Shown here: in pieces, positions 24,692 to 32,198 of the stretch
How the letters are laid out: every line of letters starts with the position of its first letter
Numbering within the stretch: the stretch's first letter is position 1
NCBI GenBank assembly: GCA_964558295.1
Contig: CAZLDQ010000026.1
Coordinates: 1-37,618, forward strand
Reading direction: 5' to 3'
Origin: JBDKTH01 sp964558295
GTDB lineage: Bacteria; Planctomycetota; Planctomycetia; Pirellulales; Thermoguttaceae
DNA: 37,618 bases
The notes under the pieces: generated by a model
What the model was told of the DNA's origin: nothing
Seen by the model: the letters and a program-made list of their open reading frames with translations, nothing else
The model's database searches: none
Program-made: the position numbers and the translations under genes

Positions 24692-26818
24692 CTAACACCG
24701 ACTCCGACCAAGTTCCCACGGTCCGGAAGCCGTCTGGGCTAGACGCCAGACGTTGGCGTTGGTCTCGTCACGTACAACCATCGTCCACGGCTCGTCCTGA
24801 ACCGTGAGACTAGCTACCAGCTGCTGCGACGCATCGTAAACCAACCACTTCCGGTCGGCCGGTTCAACGCGCCAGCGGGAGATCTTGTCAGCATCGTCCA
24901 AGGCGATTACCTGCGCGGCAATGCGGCGTTGGTGGGCCTTTTGGTCCTGCCAACGAACGAGCAACCCGCTTCCCGACCGGCCTTCGCCCAACTGGGCCGG
25001 CAGGGGATGATAGGCATCGTGGACGTAGCCATAGAACGGTCCCTGGCGCACACATCCATCGGCCACAACCATCAGCATGCCCGCGGGGCCGCGCCGGGCA
25101 AGAAGGCGGTCAGGCTCGCATAGATTCAAGTCAAGCCGGCCATCGCGGTTGTTCAGAAGCCAATTCCAGGTCGTTTTCACTGGCCGCGTCGCCCGAACGC
25201 GATCAACGATAAAGAGCACGTGCGAGCCAACTAGCAGCCAGAACCGCGAAAACTCCTCGATCGTCGCCCCGTAAAGCCGACCGGATTCTGAACCGATCGC
25301 CACCAGCGATCCGTCTTCGTGAGCCAAAAGCCGGCGGGCCCCTCGGTCGACAGGTGGCTCGGGGCCTCCCTGACGGATCTGCCGCATTGCCCGCCGCTCC
25401 TGCTGGAGCATGCCCGGCAGCATCTGTTCCTCGTGTCGCAACGGCCAGGCTTCGCTCACTTCCGGCGCGAAGGTGCATGTGTTGTGCGTCAGGCTCGAAC
25501 CTTCCAGATCGTGGATCAGATTCCGGTAGCAACTGTGCCCCGGGTCGACCAACAACCGCTCACGGTTATGGACCAAGATGAAGCTGTTCAGATCACCGTG
25601 CAGATGCCCGGGACCGTAGAGCGGTTCACCACCGGTGCGAGCCGCCAGAATCGTGCGTCCCGACCAGCCGTCGCGGGCCAAGGTGTCACCATTGCCGAAG
25701 GCCGCAACACGTGACAGTCCGGCGGCATCCGGAGGCAAGGGCGGGGGGGCTTGCAAGAGGAGCGGTAAGGTGAGAAAACCAAAATGGTTAACGAAGCCAA
25801 AACTCATCCGGTCCGTCGGCCCCTGTTCCGGGCAGGGCAAATAGAGTTCGTCAAATAACCACCGCGCCAAGCCGGCCTCCTTGGGCAAGGTCTCGCCGGC
25901 CCTGGTCGCAATGTGCAGCAGGAGATCACCACTGGGCCGGAAAATGGCCGCGCAGTCGTTAAAGTTGGCAGCCCTCGGCCTCGGCCCTTCGCCCCAACCG
26001 GATAGCGGCTTATTGTAGAAGTGGCTGTAAGCAAACCATCGCACACTTCGCGCATAGGCATTCATGGACAACTGACTGGCTAATTTCGGCTCCCGCCTCA
26101 CCAGGGCCTCATAAGCCAACATAAGGCCGCTCATCGCGTAATTGGCATACTGGAGCGACTCGGCATAGCTGCCGTCGGGCTGGAAGGCCTCGGTGCTCAG
26201 TCGGAATTCGTCGACCGCCCATTCGATGGTTTTCCGGTCGCCCAACACTGCGGCCGGCACGGCCGCACCGGCCAGCATGATACACCGCCAATTGGCCATA
26301 TGCCGATTCGTGTCGAACCAACGAAGGCAGAGCGGAATGGCCCGATCGGTCAACACGGCGGCAATCTCCTCGCGATCGGAGGCCGAAAAGAGTCCCCTCG
26401 CCAGATCCAAGACCACGGCTACAGCCCAGGACACATGGGCCGTCTCCAGATGCCCAAGGCGAGGAACACTGCGATGATCGCGAAACGGCGGGCCGACCCA
26501 ATCATCCTCGGGCCGCCGCACGATATCAAGCGTCACCTCGCGCAGCCAGCGGCCCAAGGGTTCCTCAGCCCCAACGGCCCAGGCCATCGCCGCATCCGTG
26601 AGATACTCGGCAGCGACGTGCCACCACTCACAGGTCGTGCCCGGCCCGACCAGTCCCGGCGTCTGAGCCCGTTGACGCGTGCGTTCAAGCAACGCGCGAT
26701 AGAAGCGACCAAGCGGCTCAGCCTCGCGATGTTGTCGAATCGTTTGAAGTTCGTTTGCAGTGAGAAAGAGGGGCATGGTAGACAAATGAGGGTGATTATT
26801 GGCGGGCATTGAATACAT
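24692..26818 (-). CDS. Heparinase II/III-like polysaccharide lyase
   Basis: A 708-residue protein of the heparinase II/III/alginate-lyase superfamily, cleaving uronic-acid glycans by beta-elimination. An (alpha/alpha) toroid domain makes up the first half, with QPDGSYAESLQYANYAMSG near residue 213. The beta-sandwich domain starts with GPGHLHGDLNSFILVHNRERLLVDPGHSCYRN near residue 420, the family signature. No signal peptide is seen, so it probably acts on oligosaccharides in the cytoplasm. Starts at 26818, 26809 or 26776 are possible; the first two overlap the upstream gene, and 26776 does not. It is the last gene of the rraA-like/SDR/GH28 operon. The polymer is unknown; the GH28 neighbour suggests pectin or a related uronan. 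Confidence 0.8.
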   Translation of the reverse strand: MYSMPANNHPHLSTMPLFLTANELQTIRQHREAEPLGRFYRALLERTRQRAQTPGLVGPGTTCEWWHVAAEYLTDAAMAWAVGAEEPLGRWLREVTLDIVRRPEDDWVGPPFRDHRSVPRLGHLETAHVSWAVAVVLDLARGLFSASDREEIAAVLTDRAIPLCLRWFDTNRHMANWRCIMLAGAAVPAAVLGDRKTIEWAVDEFRLSTEAFQPDGSYAESLQYANYAMSGLMLAYEALVRREPKLASQLSMNAYARSVRWFAYSHFYNKPLSGWGEGPRPRAANFNDCAAIFRPSGDLLLHIATRAGETLPKEAGLARWLFDELYLPCPEQGPTDRMSFGFVNHFGFLTLPLLLQAPPPLPPDAAGLSRVAAFGNGDTLARDGWSGRTILAARTGGEPLYGPGHLHGDLNSFILVHNRERLLVDPGHSCYRNLIHDLEGSSLTHNTCTFAPEVSEAWPLRHEEQMLPGMLQQERRAMRQIRQGGPEPPVDRGARRLLAHEDGSLVAIGSESGRLYGATIEEFSRFWLLVGSHVLFIVDRVRATRPVKTTWNWLLNNRDGRLDLNLCEPDRLLARRGPAGMLMVVADGCVRQGPFYGYVHDAYHPLPAQLGEGRSGSGLLVRWQDQKAHQRRIAAQVIALDDADKISRWRVEPADRKWLVYDASQQLVASLTVQDEPWTMVVRDETNANVWRLAQTASGPWELGRSRC

Positions 26819-27950
26819 TGCACTGGTGCAGCGATCTCGGATTCAGATGGTAAGGTCCTTCGTAGCCGGTGTCGCCGAGCATGTGGGCGACCAGAGCGAT
26901 CGAAAGCGGATAGAACCAGGAACCAAGCATGATGTGCGTTCGAGCCGGATCGTCATCGCGATACTCGATGTCCACCTGGCGGCTGCCTGAGCGCCAGATG
27001 AAATGAGGGCGTGGACGCCACTGGTTCGGCTTGCTATCGCGGCGGTGGAGCAGCCAACCGCAACCGTTTGGGGATTCGTGCATCAGTGCATGCTGAAGAT
27101 AACGCTGCGCCGCTCGATCAAGGTCTTCTCGGCGATAGGTGGTCAACTCGGCGAGGTTAGCCATCATGTAGGCACCATCGAAGTCAGGGCAATCGGAACC
27201 TCCCGGCCAGAACGAACCGTCCGAAAGCTGGCATTGGAGCGTCGAATCGACGTTCCGCTTCAAGGCCCGAAGCGGCCAGCCTTGAGCGAAGTAGATCGGC
27301 GCGACGTGGATCGTCCCAAACAGCCCGATCGGCAGATCGCAGCCCAACTGCGTGCCCCAGAAGCCGGTTTGCTCGTCGAACAACTCTTCCAAAGCCGGAT
27401 ACATTCCTTGTTCGAGGAGGTGATCCACCTCGCCCGCCCCAAACCAATCGCGCAGGGCAAACAGGGCTGTGGCAGCGGCCAATACCTGGTTGCCGGCGGC
27501 CCAGGGATTGCTCCAGTCGTAGCCTTTCACCCAACGGTAGAGTGACTTGGCGTCCAAGAGCGGATCGAGGAAACGAAGTTCCCCCAGCGGTCGACGGTCG
27601 AGGATTCGCAGGGCCCAGAGGCAACCGCGAGTCAAATGCCATACCGGCTCCAGGTCGTCCAATCCACGGGCAAGATCCCGATCCGCCGGGCTGTTGGAAA
27701 AGTAGCCCTGGGCCGTCTGCTTGTACTGAAACTGCTCGGCCCACCGGTCGCGATCCACCTCGGACAACTGCGACAACTCGCCGAACATATCGAGAATGTG
27801 CGCTGCATGATAGGAACCGTACAGACTCTCCTCGCCTCCAGGCTCCTTGCGGTACACGCCGACCGTTTCGCCAAGTTTCATCGCCCGCACAAAGCGCAAC
27901 GTAACCTCTCTGATCCGCCGGTAGCCGCTTGTCTCTTGGACACTCCCCAT
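26796..27950 (-). CDS. Uncharacterised (alpha/alpha)-toroid protein of a glycan operon
   Basis: A 384-residue protein I cannot place in a named family. The repeated aromatic/aliphatic helices with motifs such as GSYHAAHILDMFGEL, NPWAAGNQVLAAATALFAL, TGFWGTQLGCDLPIGLFGTIHV, DGSFWPGGSDCPDFDGAYMMANLAEL and GSWFYPLSIALVAHML recall the (alpha/alpha)6 barrels of GH88/GH105 and terpene-cyclase-like folds. A signal peptide is absent. It may be an unsaturated-uronyl hydrolase-like or epimerase-like enzyme acting after the lyase; this is inference from fold-like pattern and neighbours. The gene lies 43 bases after the GH28 gene, and its stop lies within 25 bases of the lyase start. Confidence 0.6.
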   Translation of the reverse strand: MGSVQETSGYRRIREVTLRFVRAMKLGETVGVYRKEPGGEESLYGSYHAAHILDMFGELSQLSEVDRDRWAEQFQYKQTAQGYFSNSPADRDLARGLDDLEPVWHLTRGCLWALRILDRRPLGELRFLDPLLDAKSLYRWVKGYDWSNPWAAGNQVLAAATALFALRDWFGAGEVDHLLEQGMYPALEELFDEQTGFWGTQLGCDLPIGLFGTIHVAPIYFAQGWPLRALKRNVDSTLQCQLSDGSFWPGGSDCPDFDGAYMMANLAELTTYRREDLDRAAQRYLQHALMHESPNGCGWLLHRRDSKPNQWRPRPHFIWRSGSRQVDIEYRDDDPARTHIMLGSWFYPLSIALVAHMLGDTGYEGPYHLNPRSLHQCNVFNARQ

Positions 27951-27993
27951 ACGCCATGCTCCTCCGAAGTCGCAAGCTACTTCGTGGCGTCTC

Positions 27994-29601
27994 CTACTCG
28001 GTCTCTTGCATTCGATTCAGCATCAAGCGGACCACCCTCCCGCCAACCTCTGCGCCATGGTCGACGGTCTGCTCGACTTTGGCAAAATCATTGCCCATCA
28101 ACACGATATCCTTCGACAGCCCCCCGTCTACCCGCAAGAACGCCTTCAAGGGTTCCACAATGCGCCACCCCTGCAAGGATACTCCGCCTGACTGCTTGAG
28201 CCAGACCAGCCAGGGCGTCTTGTCCGTGTTTTGCCCGCGGCAGTCAACCAGCGAGGCATCCTGTACATCGTCAAACACGAACGCCGGACGGACGTCGTCC
28301 TCTTCACAGCTGACATCGATCTGCGATAATCGCAGATGGCGGGCATGACGGCAGAAGAAACCATAGGCGGGCAGCGTGCCAAACATTTTTTCGGAAGGGT
28401 AGGCCGCGTCACGTTCGGGGATTGCCCGCATCATGTCGGCCGCCGTACCTCCCCCGGCATACCGAATGCGGATGTTCTCTAGCGTGACGTTTTCCACCGG
28501 GAAACCGGGGAGTCCGGTGATCGAACAGCCGATCTTCCCCGCGCCACCAGCTTGAACGTTGGTGATCATCACGTTGGCCATCCGGCCCATCCCGGGAGTC
28601 GGGAGGCCGGGAATCGGACGAGCCCGGTTTCCCAAACGGACGAAGATCGGTACCCGCACGTTGTTCATCGTGATATTGCTGACCGTGACCCGATCGCATG
28701 TGCCGCCGTCAACCATCTCCACGCCGACGCCCGAACCGTCGGTGTCGTAGATTGTGCAATTGCTGAAGGTAATGTCCTCAAATCCGCCGTTGGATTCCGT
28801 GCCCAGTTTCAACGCGCTGGCCTGACTGCTGAGCGTGCAGTTTACTACCGACACATGGCGGCAGGGCAGAGCGGTCGTGGCCTTGAGCACAATCGAGTCA
28901 TCGCCTGTGAAGAGGTCGCAATTGGCAATCCGCACGCGATTACAGCTATCCACGTCCATGCCGTCCCGATTCTCGCGAATCCGAGCACGGATCGTGACAC
29001 CGTCGATCGATACGTTCTCGCAGGCTAGGTAGTGGGAACACCAGCGAGCCGAATTGCGGAGCGTTACGTCCCGCACACGCACGTTTTTGCACTCGCTGAA
29101 GCGGAGCAGATAAGGGCGTGACCCATCGTCCCCTTTCGCGGCATGGAAGTGCTCGCCTTGTCCATCAATAACCCCCCGGCCGGCCAGCCCGATGTTTTCC
29201 ACTCCCTCGGCTTGAATCAACGCCTTGGTAAACCGTTCGCGATAAAGGAAGACGACCTTAGGCGGCATGCTCGGATAGTCGTCGATGTTCCGGCTACCCA
29301 AAAGGGTAACGCCGGCGTCAACGTAGAACAATACGTTGCTGCGAAGTACGATCGTGCCGGAAAGGAACACGCCACCAGAGAGTCGCACCGTCCCGCCGCC
29401 GGCCGCCGCGCAGGCGTCGATCGCAGCCTGGATCGCCTTCGTGTCGAGCGTCTTGCCATCTCCCTTGGCGCCAAACGCCCGCGGATTCCAAAAGCCTGCC
29501 GAATCAGGCTCCACAGCAATCGCAGCCCTGCCGAGAACCAACGCGACGACCAGACCAATGAACCGACAGAACAACGTCTCTCGTCCTCTCGGCAGATGCA
29601 T
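27994..29601 (-). CDS. Exported GH28 family polygalacturonase-like glycoside hydrolase
   Basis: A 535-residue right-handed beta-helix enzyme. A signal peptide (hydrophobic core LFCRFIGLVVALVLGRAAIA) is followed by the pectate-lyase-like N-terminal segment (FGAKGDGKTLDTKAIQAAIDACAAAGGGTV). The GH28 core has NRDGMDVDSCNRVRIANCDLFTGDDSIVLK, which corresponds to the NTDGxD and DDS catalytic segments. Later repeats (FSNCTIYDTDGSGVGVEMVDGG) continue the helix. The usual GHG motif is replaced by a SALKLGTES segment, as in several bacterial GH28 clades. It is expected to act outside the cytoplasm on pectic or rhamnogalacturonan-like chains and is the only operon member with a clear export signal. Confidence 0.85.
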   Translation of the reverse strand: MHLPRGRETLFCRFIGLVVALVLGRAAIAVEPDSAGFWNPRAFGAKGDGKTLDTKAIQAAIDACAAAGGGTVRLSGGVFLSGTIVLRSNVLFYVDAGVTLLGSRNIDDYPSMPPKVVFLYRERFTKALIQAEGVENIGLAGRGVIDGQGEHFHAAKGDDGSRPYLLRFSECKNVRVRDVTLRNSARWCSHYLACENVSIDGVTIRARIRENRDGMDVDSCNRVRIANCDLFTGDDSIVLKATTALPCRHVSVVNCTLSSQASALKLGTESNGGFEDITFSNCTIYDTDGSGVGVEMVDGGTCDRVTVSNITMNNVRVPIFVRLGNRARPIPGLPTPGMGRMANVMITNVQAGGAGKIGCSITGLPGFPVENVTLENIRIRYAGGGTAADMMRAIPERDAAYPSEKMFGTLPAYGFFCRHARHLRLSQIDVSCEEDDVRPAFVFDDVQDASLVDCRGQNTDKTPWLVWLKQSGGVSLQGWRIVEPLKAFLRVDGGLSKDIVLMGNDFAKVEQTVDHGAEVGGRVVRLMLNRMQETE

Positions 29602-29618
29602 CGCAGGTCACCTTGTCG

Positions 29619-30338
29619 TCACTTGGAGCGCAGGAATTCGAACGATTCAAAGGCCACATCATGGATCACGATCCGCGAAGGCAGGCGGATAATAAACTCG
29701 ACCATCGCGGCAACATCCTCGACCTTCAGGAATTTCTCACGTGGCACAGGCCGCCCCCCCCAGAATTGGCTATCGGTCGCACCGGGGCTAAGCGTGGTCA
29801 CGCGGATGTTCTTGGCCACCAGTTGCAGGGCAAGTCCTTCGGCCATCATGGCCAAAGCGGCTTTGGCCGCACAGTAAAGCGGCGCATTGGGATTCGCCCG
29901 TTTCGCAGCCATCGAGCCGATGTTGATTACCAGTCCACCAGCCGCCTCATCCACCTGACCCACAAAGTGCTTTGCCGCGAGAAACGCCCCCTTGACGTTC
30001 ACGTCGAACATGCGTTCAAAATCGTCCAACTGGGTGGCCGGAATCGGACCCGGAATGCTCAGGCCAGGAACATTGACCAATACGTCAAGCTGGCCGAACG
30101 TTTTTTTGGCCTTGGCGAAGAACTCGGCAACCTGGTCTTCCACGGTAATGTCAACCTTGCTGGAAACGACCTCCGTGCCCTGCCCGGCAAGCTCCTTTTC
30201 CAACGTGGCGACCTTCTCGGGATCGCGTCCCGCAATCGCCACCTTGGCTCCGGCCCGGACAAGTGAGCCGGCAATGGCCCGGCCCATGCCACCGGTGGCT
30301 CCGGTAATGGCAACGACCTGATTACGAATCTCTGTCAT
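29619..30338 (-). CDS. SDR family oxidoreductase
   Basis: A 239-residue short-chain dehydrogenase. The cofactor motif TGATGGMGRA lies near residue 11; catalytic Ser (INIGSMAAK), Tyr and Lys (LYCAAKAAL) are in place. The usual NNAG is replaced by NVPG in LDVLVNVPGLSIPG. ATG 30338 has GAGGGAG upstream. It ends 17 bases before the GH28 gene and belongs to the same operon. A role in reducing a keto-sugar or keto-uronate released by the lyase is likely, by context. Confidence 0.85.
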   Translation of the reverse strand: MTEIRNQVVAITGATGGMGRAIAGSLVRAGAKVAIAGRDPEKVATLEKELAGQGTEVVSSKVDITVEDQVAEFFAKAKKTFGQLDVLVNVPGLSIPGPIPATQLDDFERMFDVNVKGAFLAAKHFVGQVDEAAGGLVINIGSMAAKRANPNAPLYCAAKAALAMMAEGLALQLVAKNIRVTTLSPGATDSQFWGGRPVPREKFLKVEDVAAMVEFIIRLPSRIVIHDVAFESFEFLRSK

Positions 30339-30392
30339 CGCGTCTCCCTCTTGATGGCGCAAGTGGTGTTTTCTGTGTCAGCACGGTTCCGT

Positions 30393-31100
30393 TCAAAAAT
30401 AGCCGCCACGATCGACCACTTCGGTGGGCGACATCCCCTGATCGATCCACTCCTTGTAGACCTGCTCATTCTTGTTGACCGCCTCGGCTTCGACCAGCAC
30501 ATCGCAGGCGATCCGTCGGGGTATGACCAAAACACCGTCGATGTCGCCGAAGATCAGATCGCCAGGGCAGATGTCTACACCGCCAATGCGCACGGGAATC
30601 TGGAAGTCGATCATCCGGAAACGTCCGAGCATTCCGTTCGAAGTCCGATAGCGGCAAAAGACGGGAAAGTCTAGGGCGAGCACTTTTAGCGTATCGCGCA
30701 CGCCGCCGTCGACAATCGCCCCCCGGCAGCCGGCGCGGATCGCCGCCTTGGTCATCACCTCACCCCATTGGGCCGATTCGTCATCACCGCTGGTGTCCCA
30801 GACGCAGACACTGTGAGAATGGAGCGCTTCGAGCATTCGGGCTCGCTGTTCCATTTCGCCGTCAACCGTCAGATTCTTTGCCCCCTTCACGGTGAAGGCA
30901 AACCCAGCGACGGTCATCGTATCGCGCAGCGGGAGGATCCCCGGCGGCAAGGTCTGGTACAAGAGGCCCCGAGCCCGAAGCACGTCGTTCACCGCCCCGG
31001 TATATAGAGCCGTGTAGCGGTCACACAATTCACCGGCGGAAATGGCCAAGGGGACGGAAGCGTCCGAGGGATTGGTTGGGGAAAGGAGGTGGTCAGCCAC
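30393..31100 (-). CDS. RraA/HMG-aldolase-like protein
   Basis: A 235-residue protein of the RraA-like family, which includes 4-hydroxy-4-methyl-2-oxoglutarate/4-carboxy-4-hydroxy-2-oxoadipate aldolases, oxaloacetate decarboxylases and RNase E inhibitors. The metal and substrate segment GCRGAIVDGGVRDT near residue 128 is conserved, with VCVWDTSGDDESAQWGEVMTKAA before it. It starts at GTG 31100 with GGAG eight bases upstream. It is the first gene of a five-gene carbohydrate operon divergent from an AraC regulator. In such loci it probably cleaves a keto-acid intermediate rather than inhibiting RNase E. Confidence 0.82.
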   Translation of the reverse strand: MADHLLSPTNPSDASVPLAISAGELCDRYTALYTGAVNDVLRARGLLYQTLPPGILPLRDTMTVAGFAFTVKGAKNLTVDGEMEQRARMLEALHSHSVCVWDTSGDDESAQWGEVMTKAAIRAGCRGAIVDGGVRDTLKVLALDFPVFCRYRTSNGMLGRFRMIDFQIPVRIGGVDICPGDLIFGDIDGVLVIPRRIACDVLVEAEAVNKNEQVYKEWIDQGMSPTEVVDRGGYF

Positions 31101-31165
31101 AATAGGTCTCCAGGGAAAACGAAGCGCACAGTAGTCAATTTAGATGTTCGGGGCAACGGCTACCA

Positions 31166-31182
31166 ATAGACAAATAGTCTAT
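31166..31182. promoter_or_regulatory. Palindromic operator candidate in the araC/rraA-like divergent region
   Basis: ATAGAC-aaata-GTCTAT lies between the divergent starts at 31100 and 31220, immediately upstream of the predicted araC -35. Its left arm reads TTTGTCTAT on the minus strand, pointing to the rraA-like gene; the same 9-mer lies upstream of the symporter. It is a candidate binding site of the AraC protein. Confidence 0.5.
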
Positions 31183-31184
31183 CA

Positions 31185-31213
31185 TTTGCACAGTTCGCTC
31201 GGGTGGGTATACT
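31185..31213 (+). promoter_or_regulatory. Candidate promoter of the AraC regulator (leaderless)
   Basis: TTTGCA (31185-31190), a 17-base spacer and TATACT (31208-31213) place the expected start at about 31220, which is the A of the ATG codon. There is no Shine-Dalgarno, so a leaderless transcript is predicted. Confidence 0.5.
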
Positions 31214-31219
31214 AAGAGT

Positions 31220-32059
31220 ATGCCCACACCGAAAATGCCCGTGCCGCCGCTCGCTTCGCTGGAGTCGCCCGATCGGTTCGACGTGACCGTCGGCGAGTTG
31301 GGTTTTGTGGTCCGGCGATCGCCCAATCGCAACTGGGGAATCACAAACTTGGTCAATCGCCGGTACCACATCGTGGGCTATGCCGTCTCCGGCCGGGCCC
31401 AGTATCGCTGCGCCGGCCAGAGCTTTGAGGTGAGCAAGGGGCAGATGCTCTGGTTTCCCAAGGGTATGCCACACTCCGGACGCAGCGATCCGACGCTGCC
31501 CTGGTCCTTCTTCTCCACAACGTTCGACTTGCACTATCTTGACCCGCAGGCCGAAGCCGTTCTGGCCGCCCTCCCCCATCGGGCCACGCCCGGTAACGCC
31601 GTCGAACTGCAGGCCCTCTTCAGCGAACTGGAGCGGCTTTGGATCAGCCATGAGCCGGGCTATCTGCTCCGCTGCCGCAGTATTGTCTTACAGTTACTGC
31701 ATGTCTATGTGCGGGCCTGCTGTACCCCCGCGCCGGCCATGCCACACGCTCGGCGAATCTTGCCGATCACGACCTTGCTTCAGGCCAATCCGGCCCGCGA
31801 CTACTCGGTCGAGGAACTGGCCGAGATGGCCGAATTGAGCCCCTCGCGTTTCCGAGTCTTGTTCAAGGAGTTCACCGGCCAGTCGGTCGTGCGGTATCAG
31901 AACCTCCTGCGAATCAACAAGGCCAAGGACCTCCTGCTGAGCGGCGAGTATACGGTGACCGAGGCGGCTGCCGAAGTAGGGATCCTCGATGTTTACTACT
32001 TCAGTCGGCTGTTCAAGAAGCTGACCGGTTTCACCCCGTCCTACTACCGTAATCAGTAG
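31220..32059 (+). CDS. AraC-family transcriptional regulator
   Basis: A 279-residue regulator. The N-terminal sugar-binding cupin-like domain has HIVGYAVSGRAQYRCAGQSFEVSKGQMLWFPKGMPHSG. The C-terminal domain has two helix-turn-helix units: DYSVEELAEMAELSPSRFRVLFKEFTG and YTVTEAAAEVGILDVYYFSRLFKKLTGFTPSYYR. It is divergent from the rraA-like operon and upstream of the symporter, which it probably controls along with itself. ATG 31220 directly follows a -10-like TATACT. Confidence 0.9.
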   Translation: MPTPKMPVPPLASLESPDRFDVTVGELGFVVRRSPNRNWGITNLVNRRYHIVGYAVSGRAQYRCAGQSFEVSKGQMLWFPKGMPHSGRSDPTLPWSFFSTTFDLHYLDPQAEAVLAALPHRATPGNAVELQALFSELERLWISHEPGYLLRCRSIVLQLLHVYVRACCTPAPAMPHARRILPITTLLQANPARDYSVEELAEMAELSPSRFRVLFKEFTGQSVVRYQNLLRINKAKDLLLSGEYTVTEAAAEVGILDVYYFSRLFKKLTGFTPSYYRNQ

Positions 32060-32106
32060 CCGATGCGAGTCTCGGCCGGCAGACGATTTGTGCAAGAAGA
32101 GGCCTT

Positions 32107-32142
32107 TTTGTCTATGGTCTCGCCCATTCCATAGGCCATACT
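32107..32142 (+). promoter_or_regulatory. Candidate AraC-activated promoter of the symporter
   Basis: TTTGTCTAT (32107-32115) overlaps the -35 zone of a weak promoter with -10 CATACT (32137-32142) and a poor -35 (ATGGTC). The 9-mer repeats the half-site found in the araC/rraA-like divergent region, which suggests activation by AraC. Confidence 0.4.
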
Positions 32143-32198
32143 AAGCTCTAGACAACACGCGAGGTCGCCCCTAACGTCCCCCACAGCGGAGCCCCCTC

